This document shows, piece by piece, positions 1 to 8,195 of a stretch of 13,515 bases of DNA. The stretch covers positions 1-13,515 of the forward strand of contig JBEKZL010000237.1 of the NCBI GenBank assembly GCA_049509915.1. The letters run 5' to 3'. A model generated the notes under the pieces. It saw nothing but the letters and a program-made list of their open reading frames with translations. It was not told the origin of the DNA and did no database searches. The translations under genes and the position numbers were made by a program. Position 1 is the stretch's first letter, and the number at the start of each line of letters is the position of its first letter. This DNA comes from JBEKYD01 sp049509915. Lineage in GTDB: Bacteria > Acidobacteriota > Terriglobia > Bryobacterales > Bryobacteraceae.

Positions 1-1
1 A

Positions 2-100
2 TCGATCAGTCATCGCTCATTCGGATTCCGAACCGCGGAGAACTTCATCGCAGCCATCTATCATTGCTGCGCCCGGCTGCCACTGCCGACCGAACGCTAA
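2..100 (+). pseudogene. ISL3-type transposase, C-terminal end (cut by window edge)
   Basis: The frame is open from base 2 and ends at a TAA at 98-100, giving 32 residues that finish HRSFGFRTAENFIAAIYHCC and then ARLPLPTER. The pattern GFR, then (E)NF, then AIYHC resembles the C-terminal tail of ISL3-family DDE transposases, recalled from family knowledge and not searched. The call is strengthened by the terminal repeat at 113-140, which begins with the GGCTCTT typical of ISL3 ends. The catalytic part lies to the left of the window, so it cannot be said whether the element is intact. It is listed as a fragment only because the rest is not visible. Confidence 0.65.
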
Positions 101-112
101 TTACACTTTTCG

Positions 113-140
113 GAGGGGAACCATTTTTTGCGCAAGAGCC
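113..140. repeat. ISL3-type right terminal inverted repeat
   Basis: Read on the minus strand from 140 inward, the sequence starts GGCTCTTGCGCAAAAAATGG. ISL3-family inverted repeats usually begin GG(C/T)TCTT, so 140 is the probable outer boundary of the element whose transposase ends at 100. The adjacent 8 bases (141-148, ctattttg) would be the target-site copy if the element is intact; the other copy lies outside the window. The short frame that could start at 128 runs through this repeat and is not considered a gene. Confidence 0.6.
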
Positions 141-304
141 CTATTTTGTTCATAGTTTGTTGTAAACCGAAATCCGGTCTGTCAGATTTTCAAGAAGCTT
201 ACCGGCGCACTTCACCGTTATTTACCGTAATTCACGACGGATTGGCACGTAGACGTAGTCATGGATTGACGTATGTCTCCGGATATCACGGGACTATTTG
301 GGCT

Positions 305-439
305 AGCAGGCTGCTGAAAACTCTCTGGACCACTTACAATGGCGCCTACTAACATCCGCAAGTTTTTGATTCTACGTTCGACTGAACGGGAAATCATGCC
401 GATTCAGGCATCGAAAATACCCTTTTTCAGCAACCTGCT
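305..439. repeat. 135-bp segment bounded by a 16-bp inverted repeat (MITE-like or IS remnant)
   Basis: 305-320 reads agcaggctgctgaaaa and the reverse complement of 424-439 reads agcaggttgctgaaaa, a 15/16 match. The ends resemble terminal repeats of several bacterial IS elements of the type ending gctgctgaaaa. The 103 bp between them encode nothing recognisable. No flanking target duplication is evident (297-304 tttgggct, 440-447 gtgatcga). It could be a short non-autonomous element, an internally deleted IS, or a large imperfect terminator-like structure downstream of the kinase gene. Confidence 0.4.
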
Positions 440-448
440 GTGATCGAT

Positions 449-472
449 AGCGCGGCGTCAATCGCGCCGGCT
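449..472 (-). terminator. weak hairpin just after the kinase stop codon
   Basis: On the minus strand, directly after the TGA at 475-477, a 5-bp GC stem (453-457 with 465-469, loop 458-464) is extended by 3 more pairs past a one-base bulge. There is no run of T after it. At best it is a weak or factor-dependent 3' end. Confidence 0.25.
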
Positions 473-474
473 AT

Positions 475-3400
475 TCAGACGGTGGTTGAGGATAGCGGAG
501 AGAACCGCTCGATGGCCTCGATCAACTCGGCCTGCTGCATCGGCTTGGATACATAGCCGTCCATGCCCACCTGCAAACAGCGCTCGCGATCCCCCTTCAT
601 GGCCATTGCCGTCATCGCAATGATGGGCAGATGGCGGCCGGTCTGGTGCTCTTGCTCTCGAATGGCGGCAGCGGTCTCGAAGCCATCCATTTCGGGCATT
701 TGCATGTCAGTCAATAGAAGATCGAATGGTTCGGCCGCCAACCGGCCCAGCGCCTCCCTTCCATTGCCCACAACCTCGACGGAATGTCCCCGTTTGCTGA
801 GCATCCGGACCGCCAGGACTTGATTGACCAGATTGTCTTCAGCCAGCAGGACGCGTAAGGGCCTGGCTGCGGCACTCTTGGCGGCGGGCCGGGAGGGGCC
901 GGGCGATCCGGAGTGATCTGCGGCGCTGGCAACAACGGAAAATGCGCGAAGAATCGCGCTCTGAAGGTCGTCGGGCGACACCGGCTTCGTCAGGTACCCG
1001 GCCAGATCCAATTTGCGAGCCCGCGCGACATCTCCGTTCTTGTCACAGGAGCTGAGCATCAACATGGCTGCGCCGGGACAGCACTGATGACGTCGCAGCG
1101 CCTCGATCAATTGGAATCCATTCATGTCCGGCATATTGGCATCCGTCAATACCAACGGAAACGGCCGGCCCCGCTCTTGCCCGCGGCGGGCCAGATCGAG
1201 GGCTTCCGCGCCGCCACCGGCGAGCACCGGCCGCATACCCCAATACTCGAGTGTGTCCCCTAAAACGCGCCGATTGGTGGCGTTATCATCCACGATCAGG
1301 ACTTGTTTGCCGGTGAGTTCACGCAAAAGCGCCGGCGCCCGGGTTTCGATCTCCTTTCCGGCCTCAAAGCGGGCAGTGAAGTGGAACTCGCTGCCGCTGC
1401 CGGGTTCACTTTTTACCCAGATTTGGCCCGCCATGAGATGAACCAGGCGCAGCGAAATGGCTAGGCCAAGGCCGGTACCACCGAATTTCCGGGTGGTTGA
1501 GTTATCGGCCTGCGCAAACGCATCGAAAATCGCGCTTTGCTTGTTCGCGGGGATCCCAATCCCCGTGTCGCGGATGACGAAATGGAGCCAGGCAGCTGGC
1601 TCCTGATTATTTTTCGCCGGTTCCATCTCCACCCGCAAGACAATTTCACCCCGGGCCGTGAACTTGATCGCATTGCCTATCAGATTCATCAGGATCTGGC
1701 GCAGGCGAAGCGGATCTCCATACAGAAAACGCGGCACATTCGAATCGATATCGCAGACAATCTCAAGCCCCTTTTCGTGGGCTCTGAACGCGAGCGGTTT
1801 GACGAGCTCATACAGTTCCTCGAGGATCGGAAAATGAATCGGGTCGAGTTCGAGCTTGCCGGCTTCGATCTTCGAGAAATCGAGAATATCGTTGATGATG
1901 GTCAACAGCGAACGGGCCGAACTCCGGGTCATGGTCAGGTATTCACATTGTTCGACGGTCAGTTCCGTTTGCAACGCGAGTTCGGTCATGCCTAGCACGC
2001 CATTCATCGGCGTGCGTATCTCGTGACTCATGTTGGCGAGGAACTCGCTCTTGACCCGGCTGGCCCGCTCGGCGGCTTCCTTGGCCTCAATGAGGGCGCG
2101 CTCCACCTGTTCGCGTTCCTCTATTTCCTCTCGTAGTTCCCGGGTGCGTTCATCGACGCGCTGGGTGAGAACCTTCTCGCGGTGATCCGATTGCCTCAAC
2201 CGCAAGATGTGAGCGGCCGCCAACAGCGCCAGAACGCTGAGCGCGGATAACGAATAAAACCAGATCGTCTGATAAAAGTGCGGCTCCAGCGTGAAATCGA
2301 AAGACGCGCCGGTTGAATTCCAGATCCCGGCGCTGTTTCCGGCGATGACCGTAAAGCGGTACTTGCCGGGAGGAATGTTCGTGTAGTAGGCCGTTCGCCG
2401 GGAGCCGGCCTCGACCCAGTCGCGATCGAACCCGTCCAGCTTGTACTTGAATAGAAGTTTGGCGGGAGCGTCGAAATCGAGCGCCGTATACACGAATTCA
2501 AGCTCGCCTCGGCCGGGAGGCATCCTCGCCGGTGAACGCGAGTCCGCAAGCCGTCCGTTGAGCTTCACCTCCTCGAGGTACACAGGGAAGATCCGGTCAG
2601 TGGGGGCGAGCCTTTTCAACTCGGCCGAGACGACGCCTTTCATAGTCGGAAACCAGAGCTTGCCATCCCGGGCCTTCCAGGCAGCCGGCTGGAAGCCGCC
2701 GTTGGCCTCCTGGGTTTCCATTCCATCCGACCGGCCGTACGCAATGGCCTCGATGGCGTCGGTCTTGCCTCCGGCGAAGCTGTCGAGTTGAGCCTTGCTG
2801 ACCCGAAAGATCCCTCGATTGCCGCTCATCCAAAAGTTCCCGGCCCCGTCGTCCAGGATCGCGAATATGGCATCATCGGGAAGGCCGTTCTCGCTCGAAT
2901 AGACGGTAAATCCGCCGTCTCTCAGCCTGTTCAGGCCGCCGCCGTTAGTGCCAATCCATAGCGCATGCTGCGAGTCCTCAAACAGAGACATGACGGCCGA
3001 GTTCGAAAGGCCGCTGGCAGTTCCATAAACGATGATTTTTCCGTCGTGCAGCAGGTTCAGGCCTCCCTCCGTGCCGATCCACAGATCCCCCCAGGAGTCC
3101 TCGAGAATCGCCACGACATGGTTGTTAGACAGCCCCTGAGCGGTGGTGATGTTGGTGAACCGGCCCCCGTAAAACCGGCTCAGTCCGCCGCGGGTCCCGA
3201 TCCAGATGCCGCCATCCCGAGCCGCCTGCAGCGCGAGCACACTATCGTTCGGCAAACCGTTTCGAGTGGTGTAGACCTTGATGTTGCCGTTGGCGATCTG
3301 GTTCAACCCCTTACGCGTCCCAGCCCAAATGTTACCGCCGCGGTCCTCGCAAATCGAAAAGACCAGGTTATCGGCGAGTCCGTCGTTCTGAGTGAAGGCC

Positions 3401-4551
3401 CTAAACTTGCCATCCCGAAACCGGTTCAGGCCGCCGTGTTCGGTCCCAACCCAAATGTCTCCGGAATGATCCTCGAAGACGCCCAGGACGACGTCGTCGG
3501 AAAGCCCCTGCGTGGATGTCCAACTCGTCAGCACGCCGTCCGAAAGCCGGCGCACGCCACCGCCCGTCGTGCCGATCCAAAGATTACCGGAACGATCCTC
3601 TTGAATAGCCCATACGTCGTTGCTGCCCAACCCGTTGTGGTTGTTGTAGGAGGCGAAACCTCGGCTGGTTAGACGGTCCAATCCGTCTCCAAAGGTGCCA
3701 ATCCAAACAGTTCCAGAGCGATCCTGCAAAATTGTACTTACTGCATTACTTCCTAATCCATTTCTGGTGGTGAAATTAGTGAATTTCCCCTCTTTCCAGC
3801 GACTGATTCCGCCACCGAAAGTGCCGATCCACAGGCCGCCGCCACGGTCCGGATAGAGAGCCCGAATATAGTCGCTTGGTAGTCCATCCGTGGAGCGGTA
3901 CACTGCAAAACTGCCGCCAGCCAGGCGGTCAAGTCCGTTGTGGGTGCCAATCCATAGAGTGCCGTCACGATCCTGGGCGATTGCGAATACGGAGTTATCC
4001 GATAGTCCGTCCCTGGTCGTGTAGTGGCGGAATTGACCGTGCCAGTATCTTGCCGCACCATCCCCATCCGTGCCTATCCAGACGGCGCCGGACCGATCCA
4101 CGTAAAGCGCCTGAGCGCTGTTCGACAAGCCCAGATTTTCGGCAACCTGCAAGAAGTGCCCCTTCCGGTACTGAGTCAGGCCACCGCCATTAGTGCCGAT
4201 CCACAAGGTTCCGTCAAAATCTTCCGCAAGGGCCTGCACTACATTGCTTTTGAGCTCCCGTGTGTTCTTGCGATCGAACACTACAAATCGGGCGCCATCG
4301 AATCGGGCTAAGCCAAGTTCAGTGCCAAACCACAGATAGCCATCGCGGGTTTGTAGGATCGCGGGCACGGTGGTATGCGGCAAGCCCTGTTCGTACCCCC
4401 AGGCCGAATGGGAATATTGAGCGATGGTCTTATACGGATCGAGCGCGGAAGCCGGAAACGAAAATACAGTCAGCCAACCTATACATAAAACCAATCGCCG
4501 AGGCTTGATATCTAATATATCTAATAAGGACATGGGTGGTCGCCGGATCAC
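475..4551 (-). CDS. hybrid sensor histidine kinase with two-component propeller and two receiver domains
   Basis: A 1358-aa one-protein phosphorelay. A basic N-terminus and hydrophobic stretch (residues 17-36, cleavage probably after ASA) export the sensor half. Residues about 45-640 hold 14 Reg_prop-like blades, each with a G-x-L/I-W-I/V-G-T motif; the last two are degenerate (GNFWMSG, GKLWFPT). This fits two seven-bladed propellers. A Y_Y_Y domain (about 655-757), one membrane helix (about 763-784) and a coiled coil (785-835) follow. The kinase core has HisKA phospho-acceptor H843 (SHEIRTP), N-box around N956-N960, G1 box D995TGIGI and G2 box GTGLGL at 1025-1030. Receiver 1 has D1088/D1089, phospho-Asp D1137 and K1189. 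Receiver 2 has E1238/D1239, D1282, T1314 and K1336. All catalytic residues are present. No DNA-binding output domain exists, so phosphate must pass to a separate partner. The start is GTG at 4551; ATG at 4533 (residue 7) is equally possible, and neither has a clear Shine-Dalgarno. Confidence 0.95.
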   Translation of the reverse strand: MIRRPPMSLLDILDIKPRRLVLCIGWLTVFSFPASALDPYKTIAQYSHSAWGYEQGLPHTTVPAILQTRDGYLWFGTELGLARFDGARFVVFDRKNTRELKSNVVQALAEDFDGTLWIGTNGGGLTQYRKGHFLQVAENLGLSNSAQALYVDRSGAVWIGTDGDGAARYWHGQFRHYTTRDGLSDNSVFAIAQDRDGTLWIGTHNGLDRLAGGSFAVYRSTDGLPSDYIRALYPDRGGGLWIGTFGGGISRWKEGKFTNFTTRNGLGSNAVSTILQDRSGTVWIGTFGDGLDRLTSRGFASYNNHNGLGSNDVWAIQEDRSGNLWIGTTGGGVRRLSDGVLTSWTSTQGLSDDVVLGVFEDHSGDIWVGTEHGGLNRFRDGKFRAFTQNDGLADNLVFSICEDRGGNIWAGTRKGLNQIANGNIKVYTTRNGLPNDSVLALQAARDGGIWIGTRGGLSRFYGGRFTNITTAQGLSNNHVVAILEDSWGDLWIGTEGGLNLLHDGKIIVYGTASGLSNSAVMSLFEDSQHALWIGTNGGGLNRLRDGGFTVYSSENGLPDDAIFAILDDGAGNFWMSGNRGIFRVSKAQLDSFAGGKTDAIEAIAYGRSDGMETQEANGGFQPAAWKARDGKLWFPTMKGVVSAELKRLAPTDRIFPVYLEEVKLNGRLADSRSPARMPPGRGELEFVYTALDFDAPAKLLFKYKLDGFDRDWVEAGSRRTAYYTNIPPGKYRFTVIAGNSAGIWNSTGASFDFTLEPHFYQTIWFYSLSALSVLALLAAAHILRLRQSDHREKVLTQRVDERTRELREEIEEREQVERALIEAKEAAERASRVKSEFLANMSHEIRTPMNGVLGMTELALQTELTVEQCEYLTMTRSSARSLLTIINDILDFSKIEAGKLELDPIHFPILEELYELVKPLAFRAHEKGLEIVCDIDSNVPRFLYGDPLRLRQILMNLIGNAIKFTARGEIVLRVEMEPAKNNQEPAAWLHFVIRDTGIGIPANKQSAIFDAFAQADNSTTRKFGGTGLGLAISLRLVHLMAGQIWVKSEPGSGSEFHFTARFEAGKEIETRAPALLRELTGKQVLIVDDNATNRRVLGDTLEYWGMRPVLAGGGAEALDLARRGQERGRPFPLVLTDANMPDMNGFQLIEALRRHQCCPGAAMLMLSSCDKNGDVARARKLDLAGYLTKPVSPDDLQSAILRAFSVVASAADHSGSPGPSRPAAKSAAARPLRVLLAEDNLVNQVLAVRMLSKRGHSVEVVGNGREALGRLAAEPFDLLLTDMQMPEMDGFETAAAIREQEHQTGRHLPIIAMTAMAMKGDRERCLQVGMDGYVSKPMQQAELIEAIERFSPLSSTTV

Positions 4552-4869
4552 CTGCGCCCCGTTCGGCGCCTCCCTCGTTCGCTCTTATCGGCGGCTTCGG
4601 CGAGAACTTCAGCTCTAACCCGGCATCGCCGGAACCAAACAGGGTAAGCTACAACAGTTAGCCAACTGACCATGATCATTGGCTTCGAGCGATAGGTCCG
4701 AAATTCAACTACAGAGGTACTAAGGGACACCCCAGGTTTTCCAGGAGTTGCCCCGAGGACTTGCGCCCTGAGCCGCTTCCAGACGGGGACGTGAACCTCT
4801 CGATTCACGCGGCTCGTGCCACGCGCCCGAAACTTAGCGCCTTCCGCAGAAACCAGCGAGTTCCTCCGG
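4552..4869. other. 318-bp intergenic stretch with no recognised feature
   Basis: This lies upstream of the kinase gene and before the broken hypothetical gene. A long minus-strand frame crosses it (about 4548-5072), but it runs antisense to recognisable coding sequence from about 4924 and has no family resemblance. I see no RNA gene or clear promoter. The kinase promoter should lie near the left end of this stretch. Confidence 0.4.
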
Positions 4870-5677
4870 TTGCTCCTTGACCTGATCTCGACGATTGTCA
4901 CTTCAAGTTTTGTCGGCAGGTGAATGGTCATCCAGGAAGGGCTGCATCCAAGCCTGCACATCCAATATAAGAACTGCGCTCTGAGACAGTATTTCGACGA
5001 AGGGCGAGGCTGTCGGATGGAGGTCACTTTCCGCAACCCCAAGGATTTCGACGTGAACAAGGGTCTGGCCAACCTGCCTTACCTGCAAGAAATTGGGCGG
5101 CAGAGCAATCGGCGCCTGCTGGAAGTCGAACGTGTCAGCCACAACAGCGGCCTGAGCGGCGACAGCATCCAACGGGTGGTGCAACCGACCGTCACCGAAG
5201 ACGGTGAGAAGGCGCCGTCGTTGAGGTTCGGCCAGCCTCGCGTCATGGCGCTGTTGTTGGCGCTGACCCTGTTCCAGCACCTGATTGACGGTTTCCGCAA
5301 TCGGGATCTCCGCGGGTCTGGTGGCCGATCTCCTGTGCGTCACCACGGAACAATACACCGCCAGCCAGGTGACCTACGATCTGCGCCGTCTACGACTGGA
5401 AGGGCTGATCTTTCGGCCGCCGCAGACCAACCGCTACTTCGTCACTCCGTATGGCTGGAAAGTGGCCCGACTGTTCTCCCGGCTGGAGGCGCGCGTCTTT
5501 CGGCCCGCGATGGCAATCTTCACCGCCAACGGTGCCGTGCTACCCTCTCCGCTCCGCCAAGCCCTGGACCGTGTCGACTCGCAACTTGACCTGCTGATCT
5601 ACGACGCCTTTCCGCTTCCGAAGACCGGTGGAAAACTTGACACTTTCAGAAAGAAATCAGTTAGATCAGACGGCTAG
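4870..5677 (+). pseudogene. conserved hypothetical protein, 5'-truncated and frameshifted
   Basis: Two frames together read as one protein. Frame one (from 4924) carries LHPSLHIQYKN, a QYFDEGRG segment, a QSNRRLLEVERVSHN segment, and ends at DGFRNRDLR. Frame two continues with GLVADLLCVTTEQYTASQVT, YDLRRLRLEGLI and then NRYFVTPYG, and stops at 5675-5677. The switch lies around 5310-5320 and needs one base removed or two added. The motif order (HPSLHI, ANRRLL-like, FxNRDLR, YDLRRLRLxGLI, NRYxxTxxG) matches, from memory, a widespread family of uncharacterised proteins of about 450-500 aa whose C-terminal part looks like a winged helix. They are common, and often broken, in IS-rich acidobacterial and planctomycete genomes. 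A TGA sits immediately before the ATG at 4924, and weak homology (LISTIVTS) may extend back to about 4870, so the N-terminal half is missing. No function is known to me. Confidence 0.65.
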
Positions 5678-5731
5678 AAACCAATTCAGAATCAGGGGCT
5701 CATGGGCGCGGCGTCCTGGCGACGTTTTTCT

Positions 5732-5920
5732 GGTTCTTCGCTATTTCAAGTGTTTCAAGTGGGTTGACATGACAGGTCGAGTTTGCCTACGATCAGGTAA
5801 ATGATGGTGGCGATGTTGCGGGTGAAACGATAGCCTCCGGCTTTGGCCTTGGCGGCCTGGAAGAGACTGTTGATGCCTTCGAGGATGCTGTTGTTGGCGC
5901 CCGAGGCCCAAACCACTTCG
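5732..5920 (-). mobile_element. ISL3-type element remnant: transposase C-terminus and right end
   Basis: On the minus strand, from about 5920 to the TGA at 5755-5757, the frame reads NNSILEGINSLFQAAKAKAG, then GYRFTRNIATIIYLIVGKLD. This is the hallmark tail of ISL3-family transposases (N-x-LEGxNSxxQxAKxxxxGY, then IYLxxGKLD). Beyond the stop, the plus strand from 5732 starts GGTTCTTCGC, as expected for an ISL3 terminal repeat reading inward. The N-terminal and catalytic parts are gone: at about 5918-5921 the sequence switches directly into receiver-domain coding on the opposite strand. Its sequence differs from the ISL3-type end at 1-140, so it is an independent insertion. Confidence 0.7.
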
Positions 5921-6313
5921 GCCAGGCCCCTTCGCATCCTGGTCGCGGAAGACAACCCGGTCAACCAGGCCCTGGCAGTTCGAGTGCAGGGCAAACGAGG
6001 GCATTCGGTCGAGGTGGAGGGCAATGGAAGAGAGGCCCTGCAGCGTTTGGCGCTGGAACCGTTCGACCTTCTGCTGACCGACATGCAGATGCCCGAACTG
6101 GACGGCTTCGAGGTCACCGCCGCCATTCGGGAGCAAGAGCGGCGGACCGGCCGGCACCTCCCGATCATCGCCATGACGGCAATGGCCATGAAAGGCGACC
6201 GCGAGCGCTGTTTACAGGTGGGAATGGACGCCTATGTATCGAAGCCGATGCAGCAGTCGGAGCTGTTTGAGGCCATCGAGCGCGTTTCTCCGCTGTCTTT
6301 GTCGATCGCCTGA
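5843..6313 (+). CDS. stand-alone receiver domain, probably the 3' remnant of a second hybrid kinase
   Basis: This 156-codon frame contains a complete CheY-like receiver at residues 29-156: acidic pocket E36/D37, phospho-acceptor D80, T112 and K134. Residues 29-156 align without gaps to the last 128 residues of the large kinase at 475-4551. I count 105 identical positions (about 82%), and the match continues through the C-terminal tail (AIERxSPLS). Homology begins exactly at ARPLR (5921 on). The 26 or so codons before that are the antisense of the ISL3 transposase remnant, so the ATG at 5843 has no evolutionary support. The likeliest history is a paralogous kinase gene whose 5' part was lost through an IS-mediated deletion. 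The receiver itself looks intact and could act as a free phospho-acceptor if expressed, but no Shine-Dalgarno or promoter is obvious. Confidence 0.7.
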   Translation: MALAAWKRLLMPSRMLLLAPEAQTTSARPLRILVAEDNPVNQALAVRVQGKRGHSVEVEGNGREALQRLALEPFDLLLTDMQMPELDGFEVTAAIREQERRTGRHLPIIAMTAMAMKGDRERCLQVGMDAYVSKPMQQSELFEAIERVSPLSLSIA

Positions 6314-6434
6314 ATCGGAGCGCGCGAGGGCGATGGTTCCGCCGCGTCGCCTAAGTATTTCGCGCGCTCGATCTAGGTTCGAATCCGCTGCGAAATACAG
6401 TAAAGAACCATGAGTTCGGACCGATAACGCATAC

Positions 6435-8120
6435 ATGAAGAAGATATCGCTCCAATTGGTATGCTGCACAACGGTATGTTGCACACTGTTAGCAGCTCCG
6501 GCGTTTGCAGCCAGTCCTAAAATCTCTCCCGATCTGTACGGCGCGGACCCGCGTCCCACCACCGAAATCATCGTGCAGTTTGCACACCCGGCCACTGCGG
6601 CCGACCATGCTAAGGTCACAAGCCGCGGTGGCTCCCTACGGTCCGAGCTGCCGCTTGTCAGGGCCGCGGTTTATTCGATGCCCACGACCTCCCTCGAGGA
6701 TCTGGCCTCCGACCCTGAAGTGGCCTACATCTCGCCGAATCGCAGCCTCCACGGACTAATGGACAACATGACTGCGGCAGTGAATGCCCCGACAGCCTGG
6801 AGCCTGGGCATCACCGGCGCCGGCATCGGGGTTGCCCTGATCGACAGTGGAATCGCGATGGGCCAGGATGTTAACGGCACCAACGTCGCCTACAGCGAGT
6901 CTTGGATAAACTATACTATCCAGGATTTTTATGGGCACGGAACAGCGGTAGCGGGGATCATCGTCGGAAGCGGCGCCGCGTCGCACACCAGTAATGGGGC
7001 TGAGTCAACGCGCAACCTCCAGGGCATGGCCACGGGGGCGAAGATCATCAGCTTTCGGGTACTCGACCAGAATGGCGAGGGCACCGACGCCAACGTGATT
7101 GCCGCGATCGATGCGGCGATCAGCCTTAAGTCTGCTTACAACATCCGCGTCATGAATTTGTCTTTGGGGCGTCCGGTTTATGAGAGCTACACCAAAGATC
7201 CCCTTTGCCAGGCGGTAGAGGCGGCATGGAAGGCGGGTATCGTGGTGGTTGCGGCGGGCAACGACGGCCGCGACAATACGCAGGGGACCAACGGCTATGG
7301 CACCATCACCGCACCGGGCAACGATCCTTACGTCATCACCGTGGGCGCTATGAGAGATATGGGCACCCCCACCAGAACGGACGATCTCATGGCGAGCTAC
7401 AGCTCGAAAGGCCCCACCGTAATCGATCACATCGTCAAGCCCGATCTGGTGGCGCCCGGAAACCGAGTAGTCACCGTGTACGCCCCTGGTACTTACCTCG
7501 ACGTTAATTATTCTGAAAACAATATCCCCGGGAACTATTATTTGAATCCTGGCAGCAGCACCGGAAGCTCGGCGTATTTCATGCTGAGCGGCACCAGTAT
7601 GGCAACCCCGGTGGTAACCGGTGCCGTTGCCCTTCTGCTTCAACACAGCCCTACGCTAACGCCCGACCAGGTGAAAGCGAAGTTGATGTTGACGTCGTAT
7701 AAGACGTTCCCGGTGTCGAGCGTTGCCACGGATGCCACCACCGGAATTCAGTACACCAGCTATTACGACATCTTCACGGTCGGCGCCGGCTATCTGGACA
7801 TCAAAGCGGCACTGGCGGACACAACGAAGTTCTCCGGGACGGCGCTTTCTCCCGTCGCGACATTTAACGCGAGCACCAACACTACAGCTCCGGTTTGCGT
7901 AACGGGCTCGGTGTGCTACACGCTTCCGGTATCGGGCACTACTTCGCTCTGGGGCAGCACCTCGCTCTGGGGCAGCACCTCGCTTTGGGGCAGCACCTCG
8001 CTTTGGGGTAGCACCTCGCTTTGGGGTAGCACGTCCCTGTGGGGCAGCACTTCGCTCTGGGGATCCAGCACCACCGATGCCACCGAGACAACCCTTCTTA
8101 CCATCAATGGCGAGAAATAA
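6435..8120 (+). CDS. secreted subtilisin-like serine peptidase (S8) with C-terminal TSLWGS repeats
   Basis: A 561-aa exported peptidase. Residues 1-26 form a signal peptide (MKKIS, hydrophobic core, cleavage after AFA). Residues about 41-105 look like an inhibitor I9-type propeptide, predicted to be removed on activation. The catalytic domain spans about 118-462, with Asp137 (VALIDSG), His168 (YGHGT), oxyanion Asn276 (AAGND) and Ser388 (SGTSMATP), so the triad is complete. After a linker with two cysteines (C488, C494), residues 503-544 are seven perfect copies of TSLWGS, then a short tail. Related (S/T)xxWG repeats occur in S8 peptidases of Acidobacteria and some other phyla; their role is not established to my knowledge, and surface retention or a beta-rich fibre is a guess. 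The ATG at 6435 was chosen because the signal peptide follows at once; no good Shine-Dalgarno precedes it. It appears monocistronic, with a hairpin after the stop. Confidence 0.95.
   Translation: MKKISLQLVCCTTVCCTLLAAPAFAASPKISPDLYGADPRPTTEIIVQFAHPATAADHAKVTSRGGSLRSELPLVRAAVYSMPTTSLEDLASDPEVAYISPNRSLHGLMDNMTAAVNAPTAWSLGITGAGIGVALIDSGIAMGQDVNGTNVAYSESWINYTIQDFYGHGTAVAGIIVGSGAASHTSNGAESTRNLQGMATGAKIISFRVLDQNGEGTDANVIAAIDAAISLKSAYNIRVMNLSLGRPVYESYTKDPLCQAVEAAWKAGIVVVAAGNDGRDNTQGTNGYGTITAPGNDPYVITVGAMRDMGTPTRTDDLMASYSSKGPTVIDHIVKPDLVAPGNRVVTVYAPGTYLDVNYSENNIPGNYYLNPGSSTGSSAYFMLSGTSMATPVVTGAVALLLQHSPTLTPDQVKAKLMLTSYKTFPVSSVATDATTGIQYTSYYDIFTVGAGYLDIKAALADTTKFSGTALSPVATFNASTNTTAPVCVTGSVCYTLPVSGTTSLWGSTSLWGSTSLWGSTSLWGSTSLWGSTSLWGSTSLWGSSTTDATETTLLTINGEK
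7941..8066 (+). repeat. seven tandem 18-bp units encoding TSLWGS
   Basis: Seven in-frame 18-nt units lie inside the subtilase gene. All encode the same hexapeptide but differ at silent sites: unit 1 begins act, unit 6 uses acg tcc ctg, and units 3-5 use ctt. Units 4 and 5 are identical at the DNA level. The protein sequence is therefore held constant by selection or recent homogenisation, while copy number can change by slippage without shifting the frame. Confidence 0.95.
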
Positions 8121-8130
8121 AGGCGCCCGC

Positions 8131-8175
8131 GGCCCCGACTCAACGACATGGCGCGCCATGCCGCGAGTCGGGGCC
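8131..8175 (+). terminator. strong hairpin after the subtilase gene
   Basis: 8131-8141 (ggccccgactc) pairs perfectly with 8165-8175. Inside it, the perfect 14-bp palindrome catggcgcgccatg (8147-8160) extends the stem past a small internal loop. It begins 10 bp after the TAA. No T-run follows, so it is either a non-canonical terminator or an mRNA 3'-end stabiliser. Confidence 0.5.
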
Positions 8176-8195
8176 GTGCCTTCTAGCCTAAGCGA

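Noticed and set aside
128..352. 74-codon plus-strand frame with a TTG start and an upstream ggagggg
   Set aside because: Its first codons lie in the ISL3 terminal repeat and its 3' part enters the 305-439 element; no family resemblance.
2965..3672. 235-codon plus-strand frame
   Set aside because: Mirrors the repeated propeller blades on the opposite strand; no independent support.
4548..5072. 174-codon minus-strand frame upstream of the kinase
   Set aside because: Antisense to recognisable coding sequence from 4924 on, with basic, low-complexity composition; a shadow.
7941..8066. Possible CRISPR-like array
   Set aside because: Units are directly adjacent without spacers and encode a perfect in-frame hexapeptide.
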